Below are positions 8,957 to 18,316 of a stretch of 64,000 nt of DNA, piece by piece. The translations under genes and the position numbers were made by a program. Numbering within the stretch: position 1 is the stretch's first letter; each line of letters starts with the position of its first letter. The notes under the pieces were generated by a model. The model made no database searches. It was not told the DNA's origin and was given only the letters and a program-made list of their open reading frames with translations. Source of the DNA: UBA6663 sp044226485 (GTDB taxonomy: Bacteria; Chloroflexota; Anaerolineae; Anaerolineales; UBA6663); assembly GCA_044226485.1 (NCBI GenBank), contig JBGAGY010000009.1, positions 265,127 through 329,126 on the forward strand, in the 5' to 3' direction.

Positions 8957-10444
8957 ATGGTCGTCGCAGCCCAGGCGCCGCTTGCCGAGCGCATCCACAA
9001 CTGGCTCAAAACCACGCAGGTCAGTTTCGTGCCGGCCGCCGGCGGTGAAGATCCGCTGATGCAGACCGTGCTGGCGCGCCTGCAAGAACGGTTCGCCGCG
9101 CTTGGCCACTACGTTCAGGAGCGGCCCAACGCTCAGACGACGCTGTTCGTCACCACGGCCCGCTATGGCGAGCCCGTCAACTGGCGCGAGTCGGTCATGC
9201 TCACGGGGCGGCGTCGCTTCGGCCTCAACCATACGCCGCTGACGTATACCGTGCTGCACGTCACGCCCGCGCAGCTCAAGGAACGGTTGGGCTACTTCGA
9301 GCAAGTGCTGGCCAAGGAAACACCTGACGCCGCGGACTTTGCCTTCCCGGGCCTGGCCGAGACGGCCTATCGCACGCTGATCGAGCAGGGCAGGCGCGGC
9401 GGGCCGATCATGTCGTTCATCCGATTGGTGCAGGCGCAGGCCAAGTGCATCCGCCTGGTGATCGTGGTCGGCGACGCCACAGTCGAGTCGGCCTACTACT
9501 TCGACCTGGTCGGCGGCTACCCGCACGTGTTCATGGGCGACGATGCCGAGGCCTTCTACGACGACATGGTGCGTCGCATCGTCACAAGCGTCAGCACAGG
9601 CGAGGTGACCCAGCACGCCGTCACCGAGCCGATCGTGATACAGGCCGAGTGGCAGCGCCTGGTGACGCCGCAGGCGATGAAGACCGCTGGCCTCGAACTG
9701 GGTCAGCGCAACTTCTTCACAGAGATGGTGCGCGTGTCGGATCTGACCAACGTGCCGGCCGTGGGCGACTCGATCGCCAGCCAGTACAGCGAGGGCTGCT
9801 TCGCCACCTGGGATGCGCATCTGCAGGCCCTGATCGCCACGATCACGGGCAGCGCGCGCCCGGTCGAGAAGCAGAACCTGACCGACGACGAGCTGGCCGT
9901 GATCGTCAGCGTGCGGCCGGATGGGCTCGGCGCCGTGGTGCGCCATGTCGAAGGCAAGCGCAACGACTCCCCCTCGTCCGAGGCCGTCGAACTGCGCGAC
10001 CTCGACTTTGCGCTGCCCAGCATCACGCTCGGCGCGGCCTGGGGTGATGACACCGGAGCCAGCGTGCCGGTGGTGCGCTCGAAGCTGCACGGCCATCGCG
10101 GCGTCTGCGCCTACGACCCGAAGATCGTGGAGTTCGTGCCGCTCGATGTGCCTTACTACCACTACCCGGTCTCGTGCGCGACCGACGCTCAGGCGCGCGC
10201 GATCAAGACCTCGTTCGGGCGGGCTGAGTGCCTGCGCAACCCCGACGATCCACGCAAAGTTGCCTTCACGATCCTGCCCACTCACGGCCTCGTGGTCGTC
10301 GAGAAGTGGGTGGAGGGCAAGGCCCCACTGCAGCTCCTCTGGGAGCTGATGGACAGCGGCGCGTTCGAAGTCGACCGCCTCGTGCCGCAAGGCCCGCACG
10401 GCTTCGACCTCGGCTCCGACGGGCGGATGCATTTAGTCGAGTAG
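8957..10444 (+). CDS. Conserved-looking protein of unknown function, 495 aa
   Basis: Start set at ATG 8957 because CGGAGGT sits eight bases before it; the frame is open further upstream but without a ribosome site. The protein is soluble, mixed alpha/beta, with no signal peptide or membrane helix. Notable segments are FFTEMVRVSDLTNVPAVGDSIASQYSEGCFATWD in the middle and KLHGHRGVCAYDP and VPYYHYPVSCATDAQ further on, where conserved-looking His and Cys cluster. I recognise no family and propose no function. It is transcribed after ygfZ (63-base gap) and ends before a bidirectional hairpin. Confidence 0.7.
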   Translation: MVVAAQAPLAERIHNWLKTTQVSFVPAAGGEDPLMQTVLARLQERFAALGHYVQERPNAQTTLFVTTARYGEPVNWRESVMLTGRRRFGLNHTPLTYTVLHVTPAQLKERLGYFEQVLAKETPDAADFAFPGLAETAYRTLIEQGRRGGPIMSFIRLVQAQAKCIRLVIVVGDATVESAYYFDLVGGYPHVFMGDDAEAFYDDMVRRIVTSVSTGEVTQHAVTEPIVIQAEWQRLVTPQAMKTAGLELGQRNFFTEMVRVSDLTNVPAVGDSIASQYSEGCFATWDAHLQALIATITGSARPVEKQNLTDDELAVIVSVRPDGLGAVVRHVEGKRNDSPSSEAVELRDLDFALPSITLGAAWGDDTGASVPVVRSKLHGHRGVCAYDPKIVEFVPLDVPYYHYPVSCATDAQARAIKTSFGRAECLRNPDDPRKVAFTILPTHGLVVVEKWVEGKAPLQLLWELMDSGAFEVDRLVPQGPHGFDLGSDGRMHLVE

Positions 10445-10510
10445 TCGGGTAGTGGAGTAGTCAGGTCGTCGGCTACTCAAGCCACCGAGTCGTTGCATTT
10501 TTAAACTACA

Positions 10511-10546
10511 ACGGGCCGCCGTGCTGCTTGAAGCCCGGCGGCCCGT
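10511..10546. terminator. Bidirectional hairpin between convergent genes
   Basis: Arms ACGGGCCGCC (10511-10520) and GGCGGCCCGT (10537-10546). T-rich TTTCGTTTC follows on the plus strand and TGTAGTTTAA on the minus strand. It separates the unknown 495-aa gene from the minus-strand subtilase gene. Just before it, 10441-10500 has degenerate GTAGTCGG words. Confidence 0.65.
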
Positions 10547-10642
10547 TTCGTTTCGACTCCTTCTCCCCTCCATCGATCCGCGCCAGGCGCGTTCGCCCAT
10601 CGTCAGTTCGTGCGCGGATCGGGGGAGGGGCCGGGGGTCGGG

Positions 10643-12436
10643 TCAGGGGGTGGCAGCCTCGACGGCGTTGACGACCCCGTTGGCCGAGGCGCTGTCGGTC
10701 AGCGCGTTGCTCTGAACGATGTCGGGCGCGATCCCGGCCGAGAGCGCATCGGCGGCGGCGCCGGCGACGAGCGGCGACGCGAACGACGACCCGACCCAGT
10801 AGGCGAAGCCGACGGTATCGGCCTGCTCGGAGACCAGGCTGACGATGCCGTACGGGCAGGGAGCTCCGGCGTTGCAGTCGGCGAGCCGCGGCGCGCAGTT
10901 CGACGCGGTGCTGGCCGGGTCGGTCGGCACTGGCGTGACGGGTCCGCCGTCGGCGCCTGGTGCGCCCGTCTCGCCGATGTTGGCGTAGCACGAGCGGTTC
11001 GAGTCGAGGTTGGTCGCCTGGACGCCCAACACCGAGTTGAAGCTGGCCGGGGCGTTCTCGGTCAGCGCCGGGTTGAGTTCGGCCGAGTCGTTGCCCGCCG
11101 CCGCGATGATCACGGCCCCGAGCGCGCGCGCCGAGTTGATCGGCGCCTCGAGCGAGAGCAACGGCAGGCCGTCGACCAATTCGGGCGGCGTGAGGCCTTT
11201 GTTCTGCATCTCCTGGATCAGCTTGCTGTTCAGGTCAAGGATGTCGGCGGGCAGCGTTCCCGGATCGCGTTTGATGCCCAGGCTGAAGTTGTACACGTAG
11301 CCGTTGAGCCGATTGCCATTGCCCAGGGCCGAGTTGATCGTGAACTCGGTGATGCCTTTGACCAGCGTGAACATGTCCCCGACGGCGTTGTCGTTGAGCA
11401 CGCGGACGAGATGCAGTTCGCTGTTCGGAGCGACGGCGTAACTCAGGCCAGCAGCAAAAAGGCCGTGATCGCGCATGTACCCTGTCGCATCTGCGGGCGC
11501 GTCGTTCGCGGGCATGGGCACGAGATGACTGCACAGGTTGACGCTCATCCGCGCGCGCGTCTCGGTCTGCAGCCCTTCCGTCGTGTACGGTGAGGTATCG
11601 AAGATCACGATTCGCGAGCCGTCGCCGTTGCTCTGCGTGAGGCGATCGTACGGGCCGTTCGCGTAAACGCCGAGGCCGGCGTCAACCTGGAACGGCCATT
11701 GCGTCCAGTACGCACGCTCCGCCGTGGTTTGATATCGCGCAAACTTATCGGCATCCGACTCGAAGGGGCTGCCGGTCACGCTCCACGGGCTGCCCGTGAC
11801 GCTCCATGGACTTCCAGTGACGCTCCAGGGCGAAGCCTCCACGCCCCAGGGGCTGCCGGTCACGCTCCAGGGGCTGCCGACCACGCTCGGAAAGCCCGTG
11901 ACGTAGTTCAGATCCGCGAACACAGGCTGCGAGATCTCGCCCGCGCGGAAGAGGTCGAGCGACGTTTGCAGCACGCCCTGCACGGCGGCCAACGGTGGGC
12001 GAGGTTGCCCGGCATCGACCCCGGTGGGATAGAGCGCAAGGGCCAATTGGCTGTAGCGCCGAAGAATCGGGAGCGTGTTGTCTTGCGACTGCCCGGGCAG
12101 CAGCCGCCCGAGGCCGCTCAGGTCGGAGCTCGCCAGCGGCTGTTCTACGCCGAGCGCCTGAGCAGCGACGCGCTGTACGTCCGCGGGGACGCCGCTCAGG
12201 ATGATGGCATCCTCAAACCAGAGGCCGCTTTCGCCGAGCGTGAGCGCCGGGCCGGGGACGCCTGTGAAGGCGACGGCCTGGCAGGCTGCGCTGACGGGAT
12301 CGGGGATCTCGATGTCGTCCAGGGTGATGGGTTTGGGCCAGAACAACCCGCCACAGATGAGTGCCAGGATCAGCAGGAACAAAAGGCAACCGAAGGGGCG
12401 AAACGGCGAGGGGTGTTGAGGAGGATTGGGCGCCAT
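10643..12436 (-). CDS. S8 (subtilisin-like) serine peptidase with SPWSVTG heptads, membrane-anchored
   Basis: 597 residues from ATG at 12436 (the frame extends to 12535 but the extension has no good start). A hydrophobic helix at about 14-33 should export and perhaps anchor it. Catalytic triad by motif: Asp280 (VIFDTSPYTTEG), His324 (DHGLFAAG) and Ser551 (GSSFASPLVAG); the oxyanion Asn lies in IIAAAGND. The His motif differs from the usual HGTxVAG, so this is a divergent subtilase. Five tandem heptads (SPWSVTG-like) occupy about residues 185-223, before the catalytic domain. It is a paralogue of the next gene upstream on this strand and is the last gene of the sigma/CHAT block. The substrate is unknown. 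Confidence 0.85.
   Translation of the reverse strand: MAPNPPQHPSPFRPFGCLLFLLILALICGGLFWPKPITLDDIEIPDPVSAACQAVAFTGVPGPALTLGESGLWFEDAIILSGVPADVQRVAAQALGVEQPLASSDLSGLGRLLPGQSQDNTLPILRRYSQLALALYPTGVDAGQPRPPLAAVQGVLQTSLDLFRAGEISQPVFADLNYVTGFPSVVGSPWSVTGSPWGVEASPWSVTGSPWSVTGSPWSVTGSPFESDADKFARYQTTAERAYWTQWPFQVDAGLGVYANGPYDRLTQSNGDGSRIVIFDTSPYTTEGLQTETRARMSVNLCSHLVPMPANDAPADATGYMRDHGLFAAGLSYAVAPNSELHLVRVLNDNAVGDMFTLVKGITEFTINSALGNGNRLNGYVYNFSLGIKRDPGTLPADILDLNSKLIQEMQNKGLTPPELVDGLPLLSLEAPINSARALGAVIIAAAGNDSAELNPALTENAPASFNSVLGVQATNLDSNRSCYANIGETGAPGADGGPVTPVPTDPASTASNCAPRLADCNAGAPCPYGIVSLVSEQADTVGFAYWVGSSFASPLVAGAAADALSAGIAPDIVQSNALTDSASANGVVNAVEAATP
11767..11884 (-). repeat. 21-base tandem repeat coding for SPWSVTG heptads
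   Basis: Five consecutive 21-base units in frame, coding SPWSVTG, SPWGVEA, SPWSVTG, SPWSVTG, SPWSVTG. Base differences between units are mostly synonymous, so the peptide rather than the DNA seems to be kept. A Trp-rich heptad array like this could bind glycan or partner protein. Confidence 0.85.
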
Positions 12437-12568
12437 AATGTCGATCTTAACGTAAGAACTGCGCGAAGTTAAGCCCGGCTCTCGTCCTCGAAACGCCCCT
12501 GGAAAGCACAATGCTCCGAGCGTGGCCCAGAGCATCGTGTTTGAACGCAGACATCCCTCCCAATCTGG
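12437..12568 (-). other. Spacer between the two subtilase genes
   Basis: 132 bases holding a short dyad near 12507-12535 (AATGCTCCGAGC...GAGCATC) that could terminate or attenuate the upstream message, and an AT-rich stretch just before the downstream start (TTACGTTAAGAT) but no clear ribosome site. The second subtilase may therefore have its own weak promoter. Confidence 0.4.
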
Positions 12569-14368
12569 CTAAGGCTTGATGGCCGCTTCGGCGTCGACCA
12601 CGCCCGATGTGGCAGCGGATGCTTGCAGCCCGGCGATGATCTTGTCATAGGTCACGCCGTTCTCGAGCGCGTCGGCGGCCACCCCGCTGACCAGAGGCGC
12701 CGCAAACGACGATCCCACCCAGTAAGCAAAACCGACCGTGTTGCTTTTCAACGAAACCAGGCTGACAAGGCCGTAGTCGCAAGGCTCTGCCGCATTGCAG
12801 AGCTGGAGCTGCGGATCGCAATTCGGCGCGATGCCGCCGTCGCCGCCCGGGGCTCCGATCTCGCCGACGTTGCTGTAACAGGCCTTGGCCTGCTTCGTGT
12901 TGGTGCTCTGCACGCCGAGAGCGAAGCTGTACGCCGCCGGCACGTTCTCGGCCGCAGCGGTGCGCAGGCCGGCGGAGTCATTCCCAGCCGACGCGATGAT
13001 CACAGCGCCCATGTTATACGCCGTCCGCAACGGGATCTCGAGCGAGAGCAGCGGCACGCCATTGATCAACTCGGGTGGCGTCAGTCCCTGGGACTGCATG
13101 GCCTCCACCAGCTTGCGATTGAGTTCGATGATCTCGGTCGGGATCTCGGAGGTCAGCGGCTTGAGGCCGAGGCTGAAATTGTAGATGACTCGACGTAGCG
13201 TCCCCGCGTTCTTGGGCAGCATCGATTGGTTAAAGCCGTCGATCCCGGACGCCAGCGAATACAGATCGCCCACAGCGTTGTCGTCGAGGACGCGCACGAG
13301 GTGAAGTTCGTTTTGTGGAGCCACCGCGAACGTCAGGCCTGAGCCGAACAGCCCATGGTCGCGCATGTAACCCGACTTGTCGGCGGGTGCTTCGATCATC
13401 GGCAGCGGGACCAGATCCACACACAGGTTCATCGACAGCCGCTGTCGCGTTTCGTTGTGGTAACCAGCGGTCGTGTAAGGCGCCGTATCGAACAGCACGA
13501 CCTTGCTGCCCGACCCGTCGGCGGTATTAGGAAGCGCCCGCTGGTAGGTCTGGTCGTACAGGCCGACGCCGCGATCCTGGAACGCCCATTGCCGCCAGAA
13601 CGCGCCTTCAGCGATGCTCTGCATCGTCGCCAGCTTTTCGGCATCGGTTCCCTGAAGCGGACTTCCCGTCACACTCCAGGGGCTGCCGGTGACGCTCCAG
13701 GGATTGCCCTCGGCCCCCCAGGGGCTGCCGGTGACGCTCCAGGGGTTGCCGACCACGCTCGGAAAACCCGTTACGTAGTTGAGATCGACGAAGACCGGCA
13801 TCGAGATTGCGCCAGAGGTGAAGAGCGTCAGGGATTCATTGAGCACGGCCTTGACGGCGTCGATCGCCGGTCGCTGTCCGCCGCCTGAGACAGTGCCTGT
13901 GCTGTACAGGCTCACGGTTTGACGAGAGTACTGCAGCAGTTGATTGATCTTGTCCTGGCTGTCGGCGCCGCGCGCGAATTCGACGATGTAGCTCTGCGGT
14001 CGATTGTTGAGCGGTTGCCCCTGGCCAAGCGCACGGTTCGCGACCAGTTGCACATCGGCTGGCCTTCCCGTCAGGATGACGACACCGTTGAGGTAGGTGC
14101 CGCCCGGGGAGAGCGTCAACCGCTGTTCGCTGGTGCCGACCCGCCCAAACGGTGAGCACGACACCTTCGCCGCATCTGGAATATCGATGTTGTTCAACGA
14201 CATCAGCGAATTGAAACCGTTCAGCAGGGTCGGTACGAAAATCGGCCCGCCGTTGACCTGCCCGAAGGCCGCCGCCGAGTTGCCTCCGAAGAGGCACATC
14301 CCGACCAACGCGATGCGCATCAGCAGGTGACCAAGAGCCTGACGAGTGTGTTTGAGCTGAATCATCAT
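12569..14368 (-). CDS. Secreted S8 (subtilisin-like) serine peptidase with SPWSVTG heptads
   Basis: 599 residues. A basic start, a hydrophobic core (LLMRIALVGMCLFGG) and a candidate signal-peptidase site near AAAFGQ indicate secretion. Triad by motif: Asp294 (VLFDTAPYTT), His338 (DHGLFGSG), Ser554 (GSSFAAP), with Asn in IIASAGND. Four heptads (NPWSVTG, SPWGAEG, NPWSVTG, SPWSVTG) lie at about residues 205-235. Its ATG overlaps the stop of the TPR-CHAT gene as ATGA (14365-14368), so the two are translationally coupled. It is closely similar in length and layout to the subtilase downstream, so a recent duplication is likely. Confidence 0.88.
   Translation of the reverse strand: MMIQLKHTRQALGHLLMRIALVGMCLFGGNSAAAFGQVNGGPIFVPTLLNGFNSLMSLNNIDIPDAAKVSCSPFGRVGTSEQRLTLSPGGTYLNGVVILTGRPADVQLVANRALGQGQPLNNRPQSYIVEFARGADSQDKINQLLQYSRQTVSLYSTGTVSGGGQRPAIDAVKAVLNESLTLFTSGAISMPVFVDLNYVTGFPSVVGNPWSVTGSPWGAEGNPWSVTGSPWSVTGSPLQGTDAEKLATMQSIAEGAFWRQWAFQDRGVGLYDQTYQRALPNTADGSGSKVVLFDTAPYTTAGYHNETRQRLSMNLCVDLVPLPMIEAPADKSGYMRDHGLFGSGLTFAVAPQNELHLVRVLDDNAVGDLYSLASGIDGFNQSMLPKNAGTLRRVIYNFSLGLKPLTSEIPTEIIELNRKLVEAMQSQGLTPPELINGVPLLSLEIPLRTAYNMGAVIIASAGNDSAGLRTAAAENVPAAYSFALGVQSTNTKQAKACYSNVGEIGAPGGDGGIAPNCDPQLQLCNAAEPCDYGLVSLVSLKSNTVGFAYWVGSSFAAPLVSGVAADALENGVTYDKIIAGLQASAATSGVVDAEAAIKP
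13660..13755 (-). repeat. 21-base tandem repeat coding for (S/N)PWSVTG heptads
   Basis: Four in-frame 21-base units in the upstream subtilase, equivalent in position to the five-unit array of its paralogue. Unit number differs between the two proteins, so the array expands and contracts. Confidence 0.8.
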
Positions 14369-17289
14369 AACGGACCAGAATCCCCGACTAAAAAGAATGG
14401 CGCCCAGAAATAAGGATGGCTGTAGCCTTCGGATCGCAGACCCTGCTGTGCGTGTTGCAGGGCCAGGCTCTTGTGTTGACCGGCGGCAAGCGCCGTGTAG
14501 AACCGTTTCATCAGCGCTTCGGTTGCTGTGTCTTCAACCGGCCACAGGCTGGCCACGATGCTGCGCGCCCCGGCATAGAGCAGCGCGCGAAGCAGACCGA
14601 GGATCTCGTCGCCGCCGCCAATGACGCTCCGGCCAGTCTGACAGGCACTCAACGTGACGAGCGACGCATTCAATCGCCAGTCGAAGAGGTCGAGCGTCGT
14701 CAACCAGCCGTCGGCCAGCGCAAGTCCGGAGAAGAGCGGGTTGTCGGCCCGGAACTCGGCGTGCGTGGCGAGATGGGCTGCCCGAAGCCGCGGCGCCCAA
14801 TCGCGCAGGGCCGCCGCCGTTGCCGCTTCTTCGATCAACGCGGTCCCCGACATGAGGCGCGCGATAGAAGTCGCTTCGCTTCGTGCGGCCGGTAACTGGT
14901 CGTTCGACGAGTATCCGACTGCCAGGAATTCGCCGCCCATCGATCGCCCGCCGCTGGAATCCAGAGTCGGTGCGCCGACATGACGCAAGAGGCCGGCGCT
15001 TGGCAAGAGCCGCAGCGCAAAGCGTTCCGACAGATAGGTGTGACCGTCGAACAGCGCGGCGAAAGGCAGATAGTGGAGCGGTCCGTGCGGAACGACGATC
15101 AAGTCTGTTCCCGCGTTCGCCGTTAGGTCGGCGGCCAGAGGTGCGAGCAAGGCATCGTGAAGGCGCTTCAAAGCGGCTTTGGCGCCGAGGACCAGGCTTT
15201 CGGCCGGCGCCACGCCTCGGGCCGCAGCATCCTGGCAAGACGTCAGGTTGAGCAGCCAGGGCCGTGCCAGTCGTCCGATCTGGTCCACCGTCACGCCGAG
15301 CCGATGGGCCGTGACCCGCGCGGCCGAACCGACGAAGGCCACGAGCTCGCCATGCACCACGAAGTACTCCAGCAGCGTCGTGCCGGATGGCAGCATCGAA
15401 AGGACGTCGTCGTTCTGCACCTGCCAGAGGTCCGCTGCCCGAGCATAGCGTGCGTTGCGCATCAGCAGCTGATGCCAGAGAGTCGTCAGCCGTTTCTCGA
15501 TCCGGGCCAACTCCATGCGGATCTGCTCGGGGGCGTCCGTTTCGGCAAGACGAAGCAATGAGGCGTGCTCGCCCTGCCAGCGGCGCACGGCCTCGTCGCG
15601 CTGGGCTCGCAGGCTCAGGAGTTCTTCGACGATCGGCCGGTCTTCAGGCGTGTGAGCTTCAAGGCGCACGCTGACGCGCTGGTCCAGCATGTCGAGCAGC
15701 GCACGAGACTTGGCCCGCTCGGCATAGCCGAGGCCACGGGCGGGTTGGCCGCCTTCGAGGCTGGCATCCACGGCTTCTTCATAAATGGAAAGCTTGTTGC
15801 GCAGGAAGAACGAACGATCCTCGATCATCATCTGACTGCGGACTCGTTCGAGTTCGGCCATCGATTTCTCGAACGTCGACAATGCGGCTTCGAGATGGCC
15901 TTCCTTGCGTTCGATTTCGCCGAGGATCTGGAGCGCAGGGTGGATCAGGTCCGACGCGCCCGACCCCTGGCCGGTTTGAAGGGCAGCCTGCGCCAGTTCG
16001 CGAGCCTGCGCGCTGTGGTCAAGTCGAAGCGCGGTGCGCGCTGCCAGCAGTCGCGCCAGCGCCGCGTTCTGCGACTGGCCGAGCTGCGTAAACGTTTCAG
16101 CGGCGTTGAGGGCAAGGGCAAGGCTGTCTGAAGACGCGCCGTGTCGACCGATCAGGCTGGCGCGCGCCATCGCGGCCTGTGCCAGCCAGGCGCCGCTGTC
16201 TTCAGCCTCGAAGGCGTTCTGAGCGATCGCGATGGCTTCCTCGGCCTGCGCCGTCTGGCCCAGATTGTCGAGGATCTGGGCCTCGAACAGACACGCCTGG
16301 CCTAATTCGATGCGGCCACCCAATTGTTCAAAGGCTTGACGCGCGCGCTGGGCGTGCTCGAGCCCATCGACCAGCCGACCGAGGTTGAGCAGGCAGGCGC
16401 TGATCGAGAGCTCGACCGTCGCAGCGTCGCGCCGGCGTTCGCCCGACACCAGGATGTTGAGGGTCTTCTCGAAGAGCAACAGCGCGTCGTTGTATCTCCC
16501 GAGAAGCGAGTACGTGATCGCCAGGCATTCGTAGGCGTTGGCGACGTCGACCTGCATGTGGAGGTCGTTGGCGATGGCCATCGACTCTTCGGCGGCCGCG
16601 ATCGCTTCTTGAAAACGCCCGAGGTTGCGCAGGACGATGCTGCGATTGATCCCGGTCTGCGCGAGCTGGCGGCGCAGGTCTGGCGTGGCCCGGCAGATCG
16701 CCATGACCTCATCGAAACACGCCAGCGCTTTCTTGTCCTGTCCGGCTCGGCCGTAGATCAATCCGATGTTGCTGAGCAAACCCGAAAGCAGGTCAGACCG
16801 TTCGGCGTTTCGGAAGACCTCAGCGGCTGCTTCGCCGACCGCGAGCGCCTGATCGTAAGCTTGCTGGGTGGCCAGCGCCACGACCTGACCGATTCGCGAG
16901 CGGGCCGCATCGACGGGGCGGTTGAGGCCCAGGTACAGATTGGCGGCTGTTTCGTAATCGGGGATGGCGGCGGCGTAGTCGCCGTGGCCAATGCCAACGC
17001 CGTTGGCGCGGGCCAACAGGCCGAGCGCCCGGATCGGCGCGATGTTTGTTGCGCCGCCCAGGGCGAGCAACAGATCGGCGATGTCGAGGCACTCGCGCAG
17101 ATCGTTGCGCAAAGCGTGGTCGGCCAGGGCCTTGAGCTTTTTGGCGTACGACTCGTCGACCGCCGACGCGTGCTGAGACACCAGCGCGGCGCGCGTGGCC
17201 GCGTCACCTGACCGCCAGGCGGCGACCAGGTCTTGCGGCTCGGGCAGGGGACCCTGTCGGGTGTGGGGTACCGACATGAGCGTGCTCAC
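14365..17289 (-). CDS. TPR-CHAT protein (caspase-like cysteine peptidase with tetratricopeptide repeats)
   Basis: 974 residues from GTG at 17289 (an ATG four codons in is an alternative). About residues 60-480 are tandem TPR helices (units such as ALACFDEVMAICR, EAIAAAEESMAIAND, ALLLFEKTLNILV). A helical linker follows, then a CHAT domain from about 640 to 970. The dyad is intact: His843 in HLATHAEF and Cys883 in LSACQTG, 40 residues apart as usual for CHAT. Family knowledge: TPR-CHAT proteins are regulated proteases; the one in type III-E CRISPR (Craspase) cleaves Csx30, which controls an RpoE-type sigma factor. Here the neighbours are a sigma factor, an anti-sigma-like protein and two subtilases. 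No signal peptide, so it is cytoplasmic. Confidence 0.93.
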   Translation of the reverse strand: MSTLMSVPHTRQGPLPEPQDLVAAWRSGDAATRAALVSQHASAVDESYAKKLKALADHALRNDLRECLDIADLLLALGGATNIAPIRALGLLARANGVGIGHGDYAAAIPDYETAANLYLGLNRPVDAARSRIGQVVALATQQAYDQALAVGEAAAEVFRNAERSDLLSGLLSNIGLIYGRAGQDKKALACFDEVMAICRATPDLRRQLAQTGINRSIVLRNLGRFQEAIAAAEESMAIANDLHMQVDVANAYECLAITYSLLGRYNDALLLFEKTLNILVSGERRRDAATVELSISACLLNLGRLVDGLEHAQRARQAFEQLGGRIELGQACLFEAQILDNLGQTAQAEEAIAIAQNAFEAEDSGAWLAQAAMARASLIGRHGASSDSLALALNAAETFTQLGQSQNAALARLLAARTALRLDHSAQARELAQAALQTGQGSGASDLIHPALQILGEIERKEGHLEAALSTFEKSMAELERVRSQMMIEDRSFFLRNKLSIYEEAVDASLEGGQPARGLGYAERAKSRALLDMLDQRVSVRLEAHTPEDRPIVEELLSLRAQRDEAVRRWQGEHASLLRLAETDAPEQIRMELARIEKRLTTLWHQLLMRNARYARAADLWQVQNDDVLSMLPSGTTLLEYFVVHGELVAFVGSAARVTAHRLGVTVDQIGRLARPWLLNLTSCQDAAARGVAPAESLVLGAKAALKRLHDALLAPLAADLTANAGTDLIVVPHGPLHYLPFAALFDGHTYLSERFALRLLPSAGLLRHVGAPTLDSSGGRSMGGEFLAVGYSSNDQLPAARSEATSIARLMSGTALIEEAATAAALRDWAPRLRAAHLATHAEFRADNPLFSGLALADGWLTTLDLFDWRLNASLVTLSACQTGRSVIGGGDEILGLLRALLYAGARSIVASLWPVEDTATEALMKRFYTALAAGQHKSLALQHAQQGLRSEGYSHPYFWAPFFLVGDSGPL

Positions 17290-17360
17290 AGCCTTAAATC
17301 CAAATCGGCCTGGGCGATGGAGCCGCCAGACCGTGGCATAAACGTCCTTTTTGGTTGGTT

Positions 17361-17388
17361 TGACGCGGGGCCGAGTGACCCCGCGTCA
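17361..17388. other. Hairpin between anti-sigma-like and CHAT genes
   Basis: Perfect 10-base arms TGACGCGGGG (17361-17370) and CCCCGCGTCA (17379-17388). No T-run on the minus strand follows it, so it may act as an mRNA processing or attenuation element rather than a terminator. A look-alike lies at 46032-46073. Confidence 0.55.
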
Positions 17389-17434
17389 GTTCATTCAGAC
17401 ACCGTCCATTGCCGAAGCAACGGATCGTGCTCGA

Positions 17435-18157
17435 TCAGACGCTGAAGCCCGGGACGTGGATCTCCAGTTCAGGCGCGGTCAGCGCCAGCGTGTACTGGCC
17501 GCGAGCCACGTTTTCGAGCGAGAAGTTGCCGACTTCGTCGACGGGCACGACCTTGGCCAGGGCATCGCCCTGCCACAACTCGACCTCGAGGCCCTCAGCC
17601 TCGGCGCCGCTCACAAGGCCGAGCACCGTGCGCGAGCTGCCGTTCTCCATCACGTCGAGCGCGATGCTGACATCGCCGGCCCTGTAGAGCCGGGTGCTGT
17701 CGTCTGAGGCGCCGCCACGGATGCCCGCCAGCGCCGGAGCGAAAGCCGGCCCGGCCGCAGGCCCGAAGCCGCGAACCAGCTCGGCCACCAGCACTTGCAC
17801 CCGCTCGAGCGGCGTGAACTCGACGTCACCCTTGAGCGAGTCAAGATAGGCGCGCAGCTGGGCCACATCAGCCCGACCGCGGTCCGACTCTTTCAAGAAT
17901 TCTTCGATTTCGCGTTTACGGGAACCGGGGATCAGCCCGAGGACGTACTCACCCAACTCAAGCGACGACGGGGCTTCAGTCTGGCGCAGATTCGTCATGA
18001 GCGACCTCTGTTGGACGTCGAGGGTCGCCAGCCGCTCACGACAGGCCGGGCAGCGTACCAGATCAGCAGCCAGCTCGGGGTCGGGCTCGCCGTCGAGAAA
18101 GGCCAGCAGCCGGGCGTCTTCGGGCGGTGTGGCGCAGGTGCACATGAGGGTGGTCAC
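17435..18157 (-). CDS. Cys-rich anti-sigma-like protein
   Basis: 240 residues from a GTG with GGGAGA about ten bases upstream. The N-terminus has Cys6-T-Cys8 and, after a helix (DARLLAFLDGEPDPELAADL), Cys36-P-A-Cys39. This helix plus CxxC resembles zinc-binding anti-sigma domains, except that the usual His is absent and an N-terminal CxC may supply ligands. A coiled helical middle (about 65-125) leads to a beta-rich C-terminal domain (about 150-240) ending in a prealbumin-like strand pattern. No membrane helix, so if it is an anti-sigma it is soluble. It lies between a sigma factor and the TPR-CHAT gene, which is the main basis for the call. Confidence 0.7.
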   Translation of the reverse strand: MTTLMCTCATPPEDARLLAFLDGEPDPELAADLVRCPACRERLATLDVQQRSLMTNLRQTEAPSSLELGEYVLGLIPGSRKREIEEFLKESDRGRADVAQLRAYLDSLKGDVEFTPLERVQVLVAELVRGFGPAAGPAFAPALAGIRGGASDDSTRLYRAGDVSIALDVMENGSSRTVLGLVSGAEAEGLEVELWQGDALAKVVPVDEVGNFSLENVARGQYTLALTAPELEIHVPGFSV

Positions 18158-18316
18158 GATCGTACGTCTCCCTTGCTCAATCTCCCAACCAGTACCATCG
18201 TCCTACTTAACGTCGCTCGGGGGTTTTTTCCCGGATGTCGAAGGAAGATTGTCCCGGCATCCCACCCGTCCGGGAAATCGTCATTCGGCGGCCCCGATGA
18301 TCATTCGGTTAACGAT

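Noticed and set aside
17361..17388. Terminator between anti-sigma-like and CHAT genes
   Set aside because: Good stem but no T-run on the transcribed strand; listed as a hairpin of unknown role.
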